A DNA stretch of 64,000 nt from Mycolicibacterium frederiksbergense. GTDB lineage: Bacteria; Actinomycetota; Actinomycetes; Mycobacteriales; Mycobacteriaceae. Below are positions 25,814 to 34,478 of the stretch, one piece after another. The notes below the pieces were generated by a model. The model searched no databases. It had not been told where the DNA came from and saw only the letters and a list, made by a program, of their open reading frames with translations. How positions within the stretch are numbered: position 1 is the first letter of the stretch; the number at the start of each line of letters is the position of its first letter. Both the position numbers and the translations under genes were made by a program. The stretch is taken from NCBI RefSeq assembly GCF_012223425.1, contig NZ_CP038799.1:5564249-5628248 (forward strand), in the 5' to 3' direction.

Positions 25814-26706
25814 GTGTCCAGGCCAACATCGAGCACCCGCACCGAGTGGGTGAGGGCTCCGACGGCCAGGTAGTCGACTCCGGTCCCGGCATAGTCGGCC
25901 GCTGACTCCAACGACAGCCCGCCCGAGGATTCGAGCAGGGTCGCCGGTGCCCGGGTGTCGCGGCGCTGCACCGCGATCTGGGTCTGCCACACCGGGAAGT
26001 TGTCCAGCAGAATCAGTTCCACCCCGGCGCCCAGCACATCGTCGAGTTGCTCCAGTGAATCGACCTCGACCTCGCAGGGCAGGTCCGGCGCGGCGGTCCG
26101 CACGGCGTGCAGGGCGGCCAGCACCGAGCCGGCCGCCGCGACATGGTTGTCCTTGATCAGCGCGGCATCACCGAGCCCCATCCGGTGGTTCACCCCGCCG
26201 CCGACCCGGACCGCGTACTTCTGCAGGAATCGCAACCCGGCCAACGTCTTGCGGGTGTCCCGGATCTTGGCTCCGGTGCCCTCGACGGCATCCACCCAGT
26301 GCGCCGTCGCGGTCGCGATACCGGACAGATGGCAGACCAGGTTGAGCATGGTGCGCTCGGCGGTGAGCAGTCCCTGCGCGGGCGCGGTGACGCGCAGCAG
26401 AGACTGACCGGCCTCCAGACGGGCACCGTCCTGTACCCGGTCCAGCACGGTGTAGCCATCGGCGCCCAGCACCTCGTCGAGCACCAGCAGGGCCAGGTCG
26501 ACACCGGCGATGACACCGGGTTCGCGGGTCGCCATCGAGGCGGTCGTGGTGGCGTCGGCGGGCACTGTCGCCAGGGTGGTGACATCCGGCCCGTAGCGCA
26601 GATCCTCTTCCAGAGCGCGGGCGACGATGGCCCTGGCCTCGACGAGTTCGGCTGCCGACAGTCCTGTCGTGGTGGTCACCTGCGCTCCTTCGGTCATGTG
26701 CGTCAT
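25810..26706 (-). CDS. nadC: Nicotinate-nucleotide pyrophosphorylase (carboxylating)
   Basis: 298 residues. Converts quinolinate and PRPP to nicotinate mononucleotide. Active-site stretches DTRKTLAGLRFLQKYAV, GGGVNHRMGL and IKDNHV, and C-terminal ESSGGLSLE are present. The ATG shares a base with the nadB stop; an internal ATG (residue 4) is also possible. Last gene of nadABC. Confidence 0.96.
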   Translation of the reverse strand: MTHMTEGAQVTTTTGLSAAELVEARAIVARALEEDLRYGPDVTTLATVPADATTTASMATREPGVIAGVDLALLVLDEVLGADGYTVLDRVQDGARLEAGQSLLRVTAPAQGLLTAERTMLNLVCHLSGIATATAHWVDAVEGTGAKIRDTRKTLAGLRFLQKYAVRVGGGVNHRMGLGDAALIKDNHVAAAGSVLAALHAVRTAAPDLPCEVEVDSLEQLDDVLGAGVELILLDNFPVWQTQIAVQRRDTRAPATLLESSGGLSLESAADYAGTGVDYLAVGALTHSVRVLDVGLDT

Positions 26707-28301
26707 CAGCCGGCCCCGACCGGGGCGGCGACGGCGGGGGCACCGGCGGCATCTGTGCGCACCGAGATGCTGACCGCCTGTGCGGCATCGGTTTCGGGAT
26801 GGTCACCGCGGTGATGGCAGCCGCGTGATTCGATACGCGCGAGCGCGGCCGCGGCGATGGCGCGTGCCGTCATGGTGAGCGCGGCGTCCTCGGCGGTGCC
26901 GCGGTCGGCGACGGCACGCTGTGGCGCGTCCGCCAGCATCGCGGTCAGCTGTTGCAGGCCATCGGCGTCGCGCACCACCGAGGCGTGCCGGCTCATGGCG
27001 TGCTGCAGCGCATCTCGCGCCAGCACGGGCAGTCGCACCGCGGCCGGTGCGGCCGCTGTGGTCGGTCCGGACTCCTGGGAGTGCATCGAGGCGGCACGCC
27101 CGGCCCGGCCGCCGACGACCAGACCTTCGAGCAAGCTGTTGGACGCCAACCGGTTTGCGCCGTGCATACCGGTGCGCGCGACCTCACCGGCGGCGAAGAG
27201 CCCGGCCAGTTCGGTGCGCCCGTGCACATCGGTGCGCACCCCGCCGCAGCTGTAGTGCGCGCCGGGCACCACCGGGATCGGCCGTGCCGCCGGGTCCACG
27301 CCGGCGGCCAGACACGCCGCGGTGACGGTCGGGAAACGCCGGCGCACATCGTCGATACCGGTGGCATCGAGGTACACGCAGGGGTCGCCGGTCTCCCGCA
27401 GTCGTGCGTCGATCGCGGCCGCGACCACATCACGCGGTGCCAGGTCGCCCAGCGGGTGCACCCCGGCGGTGATCGAATTGCCCTGGCGGTCCACCAGAAC
27501 GGCACCCTCACCGCGCAGCGCCTCGGAGATCAACGGGCGGCGCCCGCCGGCCGGCCCGGTGTACAACATCGTGGGATGGAACTGGACGAACTCGATATCG
27601 GTGACGCTCAGCCCGGCCTGCAACGCGAGCGCAACACCGTCGCCGGTGGATCCGTCGGGATTGGTGGTGGCGGCGTAGAGATGGCCGAGCCCACCGGTGG
27701 CCAGGATGACCGACGGCGCATGCACGATGCCCGGCCCGTCACCGCTGTGCACCAGCACGCCGGTCACCTGGTCGCCGTCGTGACAGACCTGTAGGGCGAC
27801 GTGGTTGCGCCGGATATCCAGGTGGGTGGCGGCGTGATCGAGCGCGCGCTGCACTTCCGCACCGGTGGCGTCCCCGCCAGCGTGGATGATCCGGCGCCGG
27901 CTGTGCCCGCCCTCGCGGGTCAGCGACCAGTGCCCCGGTGCGGACTCGTCGAATCGGGCCCCGGCATCGACGAGGTCGGACACCGCCAGGTAGCCGTCGG
28001 CGACGATGGAACGCACGGCGTCCACATCGCACAGCCCACCACCGGCCGCCACGGTGTCGGCGACATGCGCCTCCACGGAATCTCCGCCCTCGCGGAAGGA
28101 ATCGGGCAGGACGACGGCGATACCGCCCTGGGCATAGAACGTGGCAGTCTCGGCAATCTTGGAGAGCACCACGACCTTGCGGCCCTCCCGGACCGCGGCC
28201 AGCGCGGCCACCAGTCCGGCGACACCGGTGCCGATGACCACGACGTCAGCGCGCTGCTGCCAGTACCCGGCTCCCCCACAGGATGCCGAGACGGCGGTCA
28301 T
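26706..28301 (-). CDS. nadB: L-aspartate oxidase
   Basis: 531 residues. FAD enzyme oxidising L-aspartate to iminoaspartate for quinolinate synthesis. FAD motif VVVIGTGVAGLVAALAAV (about 19-36), succinate-dehydrogenase-like signatures REGGHSRRRIIHAGGDATG and HPTMLYTGP, and HYSCGGVRTDVHGRTELAGLFAAGE are intact. The last 40 residues (VAAPVGAG-type tail) are low complexity. It overlaps nadA by 4 bp and abuts nadC. Confidence 0.96.
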   Translation of the reverse strand: MTAVSASCGGAGYWQQRADVVVIGTGVAGLVAALAAVREGRKVVVLSKIAETATFYAQGGIAVVLPDSFREGGDSVEAHVADTVAAGGGLCDVDAVRSIVADGYLAVSDLVDAGARFDESAPGHWSLTREGGHSRRRIIHAGGDATGAEVQRALDHAATHLDIRRNHVALQVCHDGDQVTGVLVHSGDGPGIVHAPSVILATGGLGHLYAATTNPDGSTGDGVALALQAGLSVTDIEFVQFHPTMLYTGPAGGRRPLISEALRGEGAVLVDRQGNSITAGVHPLGDLAPRDVVAAAIDARLRETGDPCVYLDATGIDDVRRRFPTVTAACLAAGVDPAARPIPVVPGAHYSCGGVRTDVHGRTELAGLFAAGEVARTGMHGANRLASNSLLEGLVVGGRAGRAASMHSQESGPTTAAAPAAVRLPVLARDALQHAMSRHASVVRDADGLQQLTAMLADAPQRAVADRGTAEDAALTMTARAIAAAALARIESRGCHHRGDHPETDAAQAVSISVRTDAAGAPAVAAPVGAG

Positions 28302-29347
28302 TCCCCGCCGCCGGGCTGCCCGATCTCGATCATGCGCTGCACACTGGCCTGCGCCAGCTCGGCAGTCTCCAGGTCGACGTGCACCTCGTCGGCGCCTTCG
28401 ACCAGGCAGCGCAGCAGCGCGGCCGGGGTGATCATCTTCATGTAGCCGCAGGAGGCCCGGTCGTTGACCGCGAGGAACTCGACATCGGGTGCGGCGCGGC
28501 GCAACTGGTGCAGCATGCCGACCTCGGTGGCCACCAGCACCTGGCGGGCGTTGGTCTCGCGGGCGGCGTCGAGCATGCCACCGGTGGACAGGATCTTCAC
28601 CCGGTCCTCCGGGACCGCTCCCTCACCCGCGAGGTACAGAGCCGATGTGGCGCAACCGCATTCGGGGTGCACGAACAGCTCGGCGTCCGGATGGGCACGG
28701 GCCTGGTCGGCGAGCTCGTCACCGTTGATCCCGGCGTGCACGTGGCATTCGCCGGCCCAGATGTGCAGGTTCTTGCGGCCGGTGACGCGCCGGACGTGGG
28801 CGCCGAGGAACTGGTCCGGGCAGAACAACACGGTGCGGTCCTCAGGGATCGAGGCGACCACCTCGACCGCGTTGGACGAGGTGCAGCAGATGTCGGTGAG
28901 CGCCTTCACCGCGGCGGTGGTGTTCACGTAGGACACCACGACGGCGTCGGGGAACTCGTCCTTCCACTCGCGGAGCTGGTCGGCGGTGATCGAGTCGGCC
29001 AGTGAGCAGCCGGCGCGCTGATCCGGGATCAGCACCGTTTTCGCGGGCGCCAGGATCTTGGCGGTCTCGGCCATGAAGTGCACACCGCAGAACACGATGG
29101 TGTCCTCGGAGGCCTCGGCCGCGATGCGGGACAGCGCCAGCGAATCGCCCACGTGGTCGGCGACGTCCTGGATGGCGGGCAACTGGTAGTTGTGCGCGAG
29201 CAGCGTGGCGTTGCGCAGGTTCGCCAGCCGGCGGACCTCGGCCGCCCACTGGCCGTCGCCCACCACACCGGCGTAGCCGCCGGGGCCGTCGACGATGCGT
29301 GCGGCGAGAACGCTGTCGTGCGCTGCAGTGCGATCCAGGACCGTCAT
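28298..29347 (-). CDS. nadA: Quinolinate synthase
   Basis: 349 residues from ATG 29347, which has a strong SD (AAGGAGA) 6 nt upstream; the open frame extends beyond but without similarity. A [4Fe-4S] enzyme condensing iminoaspartate with DHAP. Typical stretches: LLAHNYQLPAIQDVADHVGDS, CGVHFMAETAKIL, TSSNA, HPECGC and the cysteine in DRASCGYMK. First gene of nadABC, divergent from the regulator, with the palindromic operator between them. Confidence 0.96.
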   Translation of the reverse strand: MTVLDRTAAHDSVLAARIVDGPGGYAGVVGDGQWAAEVRRLANLRNATLLAHNYQLPAIQDVADHVGDSLALSRIAAEASEDTIVFCGVHFMAETAKILAPAKTVLIPDQRAGCSLADSITADQLREWKDEFPDAVVVSYVNTTAAVKALTDICCTSSNAVEVVASIPEDRTVLFCPDQFLGAHVRRVTGRKNLHIWAGECHVHAGINGDELADQARAHPDAELFVHPECGCATSALYLAGEGAVPEDRVKILSTGGMLDAARETNARQVLVATEVGMLHQLRRAAPDVEFLAVNDRASCGYMKMITPAALLRCLVEGADEVHVDLETAELAQASVQRMIEIGQPGGGE

Positions 29348-29372
29348 GGCAGTCTCCTTTGTGCCAATGGAG

Positions 29373-29395
29373 GTTTTCGACTTACAATCGAAAAC
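29373..29395 (+). promoter_or_regulatory. NrtR-type operator between nadA and its regulator
   Basis: A perfect inverted repeat GTTTTCGA-N7-TCGAAAAC. Its spacer and right arm contain a TACAAT -10 (29383-29388) positioned to start a leaderless regulator mRNA at the ATG 29396, which the palindrome abuts. On the other side it ends 25 nt before the nadA ATG, ahead of its SD. A repressor bound here would block both nadABC and its own gene, as described for mycobacterial NrtR. Confidence 0.8.
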
Positions 29396-30088
29396 ATGCC
29401 ATATCGTAGCACCGACCACGAGGTGCTCGCCGTCGTCCTCCAGGTTCGTCAACTGTCCACCAAAAACCCGCAGCTCAGCGTGTTGCTGTGGGAACGGGCC
29501 ATGGATCCGGAGCGCGGCGCCTGGGCGCTGCCCGGCGGACAGCTGCGACACGACGAGGACATGATCAGTTCGGTTCGCCGTCAACTTGCCGAGAAGGTCG
29601 ACCTGCGCGAACTGACACATCTCGAGCAGTTGGCGGTGTTCTCCGACCCGCACCGGGTACCGGGTCCGCGCACCATCGCCTCCACCTTCCTGGGGCTGGT
29701 GCCCTCCCCCGCCACCCCGGAGCTGCCACCGGACACCCGCTGGCACCCGGTGTCCGCCCTGCCGCCGATGGCCTTCGATCACGGCACCATGGTGGCCAAC
29801 GCATGCTCTCGGTTGATCGCCAAACTGTCCTACACCAACATCGGATTTGCCTTGGCGCCCAAAGAGTTTGCGCTGTCAGCGCTGCGCGACATCTACAGTG
29901 CCGCGCTCGGGCACCCGGTCGATGCGACCAATCTGCAGCGCGTGCTGGAGCGGCGCAACGTCATCACCAGGACCGGGACCACCGCACGCTCGGGGCGCAG
30001 CGGTGGCCGGCCCGCGGCGCTGTACCGGTTCACCGAATCCCGTTACCGGGTCACCGACGAATTTGCCGCATTACGCCCGCCGGGGTGA
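29396..30088 (+). CDS. nrtR: Nudix-related transcriptional regulator of NAD synthesis
   Basis: 230 residues from ATG 29396. The N-terminal half is a Nudix-like fold (AVVLQVRQ, GAWALPGGQL, then SVRRQLAEKVDL in place of a full catalytic Nudix box, so probably ligand sensing only). The C-terminal half (LSALRDIYSAALGHPVDATNLQRVLERRN, then RPAALYRF) is the winged-helix DNA-binding domain of NrtR. Known mycobacterial NrtR represses nadABC. The adjacent palindrome and divergent nadA support this. Leaderless start. Confidence 0.9.
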   Translation: MPYRSTDHEVLAVVLQVRQLSTKNPQLSVLLWERAMDPERGAWALPGGQLRHDEDMISSVRRQLAEKVDLRELTHLEQLAVFSDPHRVPGPRTIASTFLGLVPSPATPELPPDTRWHPVSALPPMAFDHGTMVANACSRLIAKLSYTNIGFALAPKEFALSALRDIYSAALGHPVDATNLQRVLERRNVITRTGTTARSGRSGGRPAALYRFTESRYRVTDEFAALRPPG

Positions 30089-30131
30089 GTCGGACTGGAT
30101 TCTTAGACCCTTCTTAGGCAACAATGCCCGG

Positions 30132-31484
30132 ATGGACTTTGGCAGCACTGCGGCCGCGCCCGACGCCGAATGGATCGGAGCCGTCCCGCACGAGGCGCTG
30201 GACCGCTCCGCGCGCCCACAGCTGCCCAAGGATGATCCGTTCTACCTCGCCCCGGCCGGCTTCCAGCACGCCACCCCGGGCACCGTGCTGCGCAGCCGGG
30301 ACGTCGAACTGGCCTTTCTCGGACTGATCCCCCAGCAGGTGCGCGCGGTACAGCTGCTGTACCGGACCACGGATATGAACGGCAACCCCGAAGCGGCCGC
30401 CACCACCGTGGTCATGCCCGCCGAACGGGGACCGGAGCGCATCTGTCCGCTCGTCTCCTACCAGTGCGCCATCGATGCCATCTCATCGCGCTGCTTCCCG
30501 TCCTATGCGCTGCGCCGGCATGCGGTGGCACCCGGCTCGGTGCCGCAGTTCGAGATGCTGCTGGTCGCCGCGGCCGTCGCCGAGGGCTGGGCGGTGTCCG
30601 TCCCCGACCACGAAGGCGTCAACGGCAACTGGGGCACCCCGTACGAACCCGGCTACCGCGTGCTCGACGGGGTGCGTGCGGCCTTGGGTTCCGAGCAACT
30701 GACGCTGTCGGATAAGGCGCCCATCGGGTTGTGGGGCTATTCCGGTGGCGGTCTGGCCAGCGCATGGGCCGCCGAGATGAGCGGCACCTACGCACCCGAA
30801 CTCAACATCGTCGGCGCTGTCCTGGGTTCGCCGGTCGGCGATCTGGGGCGCACCTTCCGCAAGCTCAACGGCACCTTCGCCTCGGCGTTGCCCGCGTTGG
30901 TGGTCGCCGCTCTCGCCGACGTCTACCCGGGACTTCAGCGGATCATCGCCGAGCACGCCAGCGAGAACGGCCGGGCCCTGCTGGACCGGTTGCACCACAT
31001 GACCACCGTCGAGGCCATCGTGCGGCTGTGGCGCACCGATATGGGCGACATGCTCGATCAGCCGCTGGAACAGATCCTCTCGACCCCAGAGGTGCAGCAC
31101 GTCTTCGCCGACATCAAGCTCGGTGTCGCGGTGCCCACCCCGCCGGTGCTCATCATCCAGGCCGTGCACGACGAGATCATCTCCGTCGACGGGATCGACG
31201 AGCTCGCCGAAACCTATGCCTCCGGCGGCGCCCACGTCACCTATCACCGCGACGCGTTCAGCGAGCATCTGCTGCTGCACCCGATGTCGGCGCCGATGGC
31301 GCTGCGCTGGCTCTCGGATCGCTTCGCCGGCCGCCCGCTCGGTGAGCACCTGGCCCGCACCAAGTGGCCGACCATGTTCAACCCGTCGACCTACACCGGG
31401 ATGGCGCGGCTGGCCGTCATCGCGGCCAAGGTGCTGACCGGGCGCAAGGTGCATCGTCTGCCGCTGTCGGAGCTCGACCGGTAG
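30132..31484 (+). CDS. Secretory-lipase-family alpha/beta hydrolase
   Basis: 450 residues from ATG 30132 (MDFGSTAAAPDAEWIG); very similar in plan to M. tuberculosis Rv1592c, which occupies the same place. Nucleophile elbow GYSGG (in PIGLWGYSGGGLASAWAAE, about 205), Asp candidate in VHDEIISVDGIDEL and His in FSEHLLLHP. LIP-family lipase/esterase; no clear signal peptide is visible, so the location is uncertain. It follows nrtR by 43 bp and ends 21 bp from the convergent ATP-grasp gene. Confidence 0.88.
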   Translation: MDFGSTAAAPDAEWIGAVPHEALDRSARPQLPKDDPFYLAPAGFQHATPGTVLRSRDVELAFLGLIPQQVRAVQLLYRTTDMNGNPEAAATTVVMPAERGPERICPLVSYQCAIDAISSRCFPSYALRRHAVAPGSVPQFEMLLVAAAVAEGWAVSVPDHEGVNGNWGTPYEPGYRVLDGVRAALGSEQLTLSDKAPIGLWGYSGGGLASAWAAEMSGTYAPELNIVGAVLGSPVGDLGRTFRKLNGTFASALPALVVAALADVYPGLQRIIAEHASENGRALLDRLHHMTTVEAIVRLWRTDMGDMLDQPLEQILSTPEVQHVFADIKLGVAVPTPPVLIIQAVHDEIISVDGIDELAETYASGGAHVTYHRDAFSEHLLLHPMSAPMALRWLSDRFAGRPLGEHLARTKWPTMFNPSTYTGMARLAVIAAKVLTGRKVHRLPLSELDR

Positions 31485-31505
31485 CGATCCGATGCTCGGC
31501 CGGGC

Positions 31506-32417
31506 TCAGGGCCGGCCGCGCTGCACCTCGGCCAGCGTCGGCAGCTTCCACTGCAGGCCCTGCTCCAGGTCGAAACTCATCGGCTTGTAGCGCAGCAACC
31601 CACTGCCCGGGTACGGGGTGTACTCGCCGAACCAGACGTCGCCGTCGACGGCATACAGGTCGACCCGGATGAAGTCCCAGTCGGCGCCCAGTGTGGAGGC
31701 GATCTCCATCATCTTGTCCAGTTCGGCGGGCCGTTGCTCATCGGCCACCGGCTGAATCCGCCAGCGCACCGGCAGCTGCCGCCAGTCGGCGTCCAGGAAC
31801 GTCGTGGTCTGGTGCTTGCCGAACCTGCCGCGGTTCACCTGGATCAGCTCGATGCGGCCGTCGAAGACGAAGAACTTGTAGTCGACGGGTGCCCGCCCGT
31901 CCGGTGTCGGGATGCGCTCCTCCAGCAGCAGATGCGGGCGGGCTTCGCTGTAACCCCACTCGCCCAGTTCCAGCGGCGTCTCGTCGAACCAGGTGCTGGT
32001 CTGCCGGAGCAGATCGGCCAGATCCGTCTGCGGATCGGGCCCGAACAGCGCTCGCCCACTGCTCGCGTTGGGTTTGAGTACCCAGGGCGGTAGCGATGTC
32101 AGATCCGGGGCCTCGCGCAGGTCGGCGCCGGACCAGTAGGTGGCCGGGATGCGCAGATCAGGACTCGGGTAGGCCTCCCGGGCCATCTCCTTCATCCACA
32201 TCTTGTCGCAGGCCTTGATGATCCGGTCCCGGCGGTCGTTGAAGATTCGCCAGTTCACCTTCTCGTTGAAGGTCTTCGGGTCGGTGAAATTGCCCCGCTT
32301 ACGGATCATCGAGAGGTAGAGGAACTGCCGCATGGTCGTGACCGGAATCCGGTCGACCATCTTGCGCCGGGACGCCTGCAACCACGCGGGCGTCGACTTG
32401 TACTCCAGCATGGGCAT
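31506..32417 (-). CDS. TupA-like ATP-grasp protein
   Basis: 303 residues. The pattern FNEKVNWRIFNDRRD, DKMWMKEMAREAYP, LPPWVLKPNASSG (ATP-binding lysine), DYKFFVFDGRIELIQVNRGRF and WDFIRVDLYAVDGDVWFGEYTPYPGSGLL fits the ATP-grasp family that includes TupA, a ligase of teichuronopeptide synthesis in bacilli, often found with surface polysaccharide genes. Likely ligates a carboxylate to an amine on an envelope polymer; substrate unknown. It stands alone between lipase and biotin genes and has its own promoter with a PhoP-like direct repeat. Confidence 0.75.
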   Translation of the reverse strand: MPMLEYKSTPAWLQASRRKMVDRIPVTTMRQFLYLSMIRKRGNFTDPKTFNEKVNWRIFNDRRDRIIKACDKMWMKEMAREAYPSPDLRIPATYWSGADLREAPDLTSLPPWVLKPNASSGRALFGPDPQTDLADLLRQTSTWFDETPLELGEWGYSEARPHLLLEERIPTPDGRAPVDYKFFVFDGRIELIQVNRGRFGKHQTTTFLDADWRQLPVRWRIQPVADEQRPAELDKMMEIASTLGADWDFIRVDLYAVDGDVWFGEYTPYPGSGLLRYKPMSFDLEQGLQWKLPTLAEVQRGRP

Positions 32418-32448
32418 GACGGGACCTCACTCACAGGTAATTATCGCG

Positions 32449-32466
32449 GCTGCCATTTTGCTGTGA
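32449..32466 (-). promoter_or_regulatory. Possible PhoP box upstream of the ATP-grasp gene
   Basis: On the minus strand TCACAGC-AAAA-TGGCAGC: a direct repeat of 7-mers 4 bp apart, the format of the mycobacterial PhoP box (TCACAGC-N4-TCACAGC). The first copy is exact, the second matches 5 of 7. It lies just upstream of a GATAAT -10 (32440-32445) and about 32 nt from the ATG, overlapping the -35 position. No other gene is seen in the 98-bp gap. Confidence 0.4.
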
Positions 32467-32515
32467 TGCAGCTGTGCGCGCGTCAATCTACCTCGGTACC
32501 CGCGATCTGTGGGGG

Positions 32516-33169
32516 CTACGTTTGCGCGGGGTCGGCAAACTCGGTGGACGGCGTCGCCGCCACCGGAATCGGGGGGTACACGCCCGCGTACTCCACCGGC
32601 GGCCAGGCGCCGAGGTCATCACGTGAGGCCGAGGCCGTCAGCAGGGCGTAGGTCAACGCGGCGACCGCGGCGGGCAACAGGATGCCGGCGGCAATCACCA
32701 ACGGCCCGTGCCCGAAGAACACCGCAGGAGCTTCCGATACGTAATGCACCCGGTTGGCCTCGGTGACCGGCGCGGCATCCACGTCGATGCTGCCGTAGCG
32801 CCAGTGCACAAGTGCCGCACCGACACCGGCCGCAGCGCCGGCGGCGGCGGCCATACCTGCCGCCAGTGCCACCAACTGAGCGGGACCGCGATGGGCCCGC
32901 CACTGCCACACCAGCACGGTCGCCACCACGGCGAGCACGCCGAGCAGACCGGCCTGCAGAAATGCACCGAGGAAGAAGTGGTCGGAGTCATTGCCCAGAT
33001 AGGCCCGCACCCGCTCGCCGGCCCGGGTCAGCGCGACGACGCCCTGGATCGGCGGCGCCAGCCACGCCCACAGCGCGCCGACCACCGCGCCGGCGGCGAG
33101 CAGGCCCAGGAAAATCCGGAGGGCCGCGGTGCGTTTGGAAACAGCAGGTGCACCAAGAGAATTCGTCAT
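32516..33169 (-). CDS. DUF2567 membrane protein of the biotin locus
   Basis: 217 residues from ATG 33169, which overlaps the bsaP stop (ATGA). About four membrane helices: IFLGLLAAGAVVGALWAWL, FFLGAFLQAGLLGVLAVVATVLVW, LVALAAGMAAAAGAAAGVGAAL and PLVIAAGILLPAAVAALTYALL, with a Pro-rich C-terminus. Corresponds in position to Rv1591 after bioB-Rv1590. Function unknown; the conserved linkage suggests a role near biotin synthesis or only shared transcription. Confidence 0.82.
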   Translation of the reverse strand: MTNSLGAPAVSKRTAALRIFLGLLAAGAVVGALWAWLAPPIQGVVALTRAGERVRAYLGNDSDHFFLGAFLQAGLLGVLAVVATVLVWQWRAHRGPAQLVALAAGMAAAAGAAAGVGAALVHWRYGSIDVDAAPVTEANRVHYVSEAPAVFFGHGPLVIAAGILLPAAVAALTYALLTASASRDDLGAWPPVEYAGVYPPIPVAATPSTEFADPAQT

Positions 33170-33405
33170 CGCTGGGTGTCCAGATCGGTGGAATCGACGT
33201 GACCGTGCCGCGAACACTTCGCCCACCACCCCGTGGGGCGGACCTGGACGATCATCCGGCGGCCGCATTCGGCGCAGAACCGTGGCGGCTCCAAACCGAG
33301 CTGAGCCGCCGTCGGGATTACCGTGCCCGCCGCGGCACCGGTGTAGACGTTGAAGACACCGGCACCGACGGGCGCGGGCAGGGCCGCAAGCTCGCTACTC
33401 ATCAC
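33166..33405 (-). CDS. bsaP: Biotin synthase auxiliary protein
   Basis: 79 residues, directly after bioB (22-nt gap), matching the place and features of mycobacterial BsaP (Rv1590 family), shown to be required for biotin synthase activity in mycobacteria. The C-terminal half has conserved Cys/His: RFCAECGRRM (CxxC) and WWAKCSRHGH, a possible metal or cluster site. Two ATGs open the frame (33405 and 33402). Coupled to the DUF2567 gene. Confidence 0.85.
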   Translation of the reverse strand: MMSSELAALPAPVGAGVFNVYTGAAAGTVIPTAAQLGLEPPRFCAECGRRMIVQVRPTGWWAKCSRHGHVDSTDLDTQR

Positions 33406-33427
33406 ACTGTCAGTCTTACCGCGCGAG

Positions 33428-34423
33428 CTACAGCGTCGCGTTCAGGGCCTTGATCGGCATCTGCAGATCGTCGAGCAGTTCCAGATCCGCCTCGGCCGGC
33501 CGGCCCAGGGTGGTGAGGTAGTTGCCGACGATGACGGCATTGATACCGCCCAGGATGCCCTGCTTGGCGCCCAGATCGCCGAGGGTGATCTCGCGGCCAC
33601 CGGCGAAGCGCAGCATGGTGCGCGGCAGCGCCAGCCGGAATGCCGCGACCGCCCGCAGGGCGTCGGCGGCCGGCAGTACCTCGAGGTCACCGAACGGTGT
33701 GCCCGGGCGCGGGTTCAGGAAGTTCAGCGGCACCTCATGCGGGTTCAGCTCGGCCAGGTTGGCGGCGAATTCCGCGCGCTGCTCCAGCGTCTCGCCCATG
33801 CCCAGGATGCCGCCACAGCAGACCTCCATACCGGCCTCGCGGACCATGCGCAGGGTGTCCCAGCGCTCCTCCCAGGTGTGGGTGGTCACGACATTGGTGA
33901 AGAACGAGCGCGCCGTCTCCAGGTTGTGGTTGTAGCGGTGCACGCCCATATCGGCGAGCCGCTGCACCTGCTCCTCGGTCAGCATGCCCAACGAGCACGC
34001 GATCTGGATGTCGACCTCGTTGCGGATGGCCTCGATGCCCGCGGCGACCTGTGACAGCAACCGCTCATCCGGGCCGCGCACCGCGGCGACGATGCAGAAC
34101 TCGGTGGCACCGGTCTTGGCGGTCTGCTTGGCGGCCTCGACGAGGCTCGGGATATCGAGCCACGCGCTGCGCACCGGGGAGGCGAAAAGACCTGATTGCG
34201 AACAGAAGTGGCAGTCCTCGGGGCAACCGCCGGTCTTGAGGCTGATGATGCCCTCGACCTCGACATCGGGACCGCACCACTTCATCCGGACTTCGTGGGC
34301 CAGTTCGAGCAGTGCGTCGAGCTGATCGTCGGGCAGCTGCAGCACCTGCAGGGTCTGCTCCTGATCGAGGCCGACGCCGCGTTCCAAGACCTGCTCGCGC
34401 GCCTGAACCAGAATGTCCGTCAC
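33428..34423 (-). CDS. bioB: Biotin synthase
   Basis: 331 residues from GTG 34423, preferred because GAGGGAG lies 8 nt upstream on a leader that begins inside the operator; ATG 34450 in the same frame is the alternative but has no SD. Radical SAM enzyme inserting sulfur into dethiobiotin. The [4Fe-4S]/SAM motif is GGCPEDCHFCSQ (about 66-77); conserved NHNLET, GMEVCCGGILGMGE and LNFLNPRPGTPF follow. Divergent from bioQ and under the BioQ operator. First gene of bioB-bsaP-DUF2567. Confidence 0.97.
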   Translation of the reverse strand: MTDILVQAREQVLERGVGLDQEQTLQVLQLPDDQLDALLELAHEVRMKWCGPDVEVEGIISLKTGGCPEDCHFCSQSGLFASPVRSAWLDIPSLVEAAKQTAKTGATEFCIVAAVRGPDERLLSQVAAGIEAIRNEVDIQIACSLGMLTEEQVQRLADMGVHRYNHNLETARSFFTNVVTTHTWEERWDTLRMVREAGMEVCCGGILGMGETLEQRAEFAANLAELNPHEVPLNFLNPRPGTPFGDLEVLPAADALRAVAAFRLALPRTMLRFAGGREITLGDLGAKQGILGGINAVIVGNYLTTLGRPAEADLELLDDLQMPIKALNATL

Positions 34424-34450
34424 CGGTACGTCTCCCTCACTGCTGACCAT

Positions 34451-34463
34451 TGAACGGTGTTCA
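34451..34463 (-). promoter_or_regulatory. BioQ operator of bioB/bioQ
   Basis: Perfect palindrome TGAAC-N3-GTTCA. Read toward bioB it lies in TAACCTGAACACCGTTCA, where TAACCT is the -10 hexamer. Toward bioQ a TAGGCT -10 (34467-34472) puts the start of transcription on the GTG at 34479. One bound BioQ dimer would thus cover both divergent promoters. The same 18 bases recur in front of bioF (39229-39241). Confidence 0.88.
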
Positions 34464-34478
34464 GGTTAGGCTACCTCC

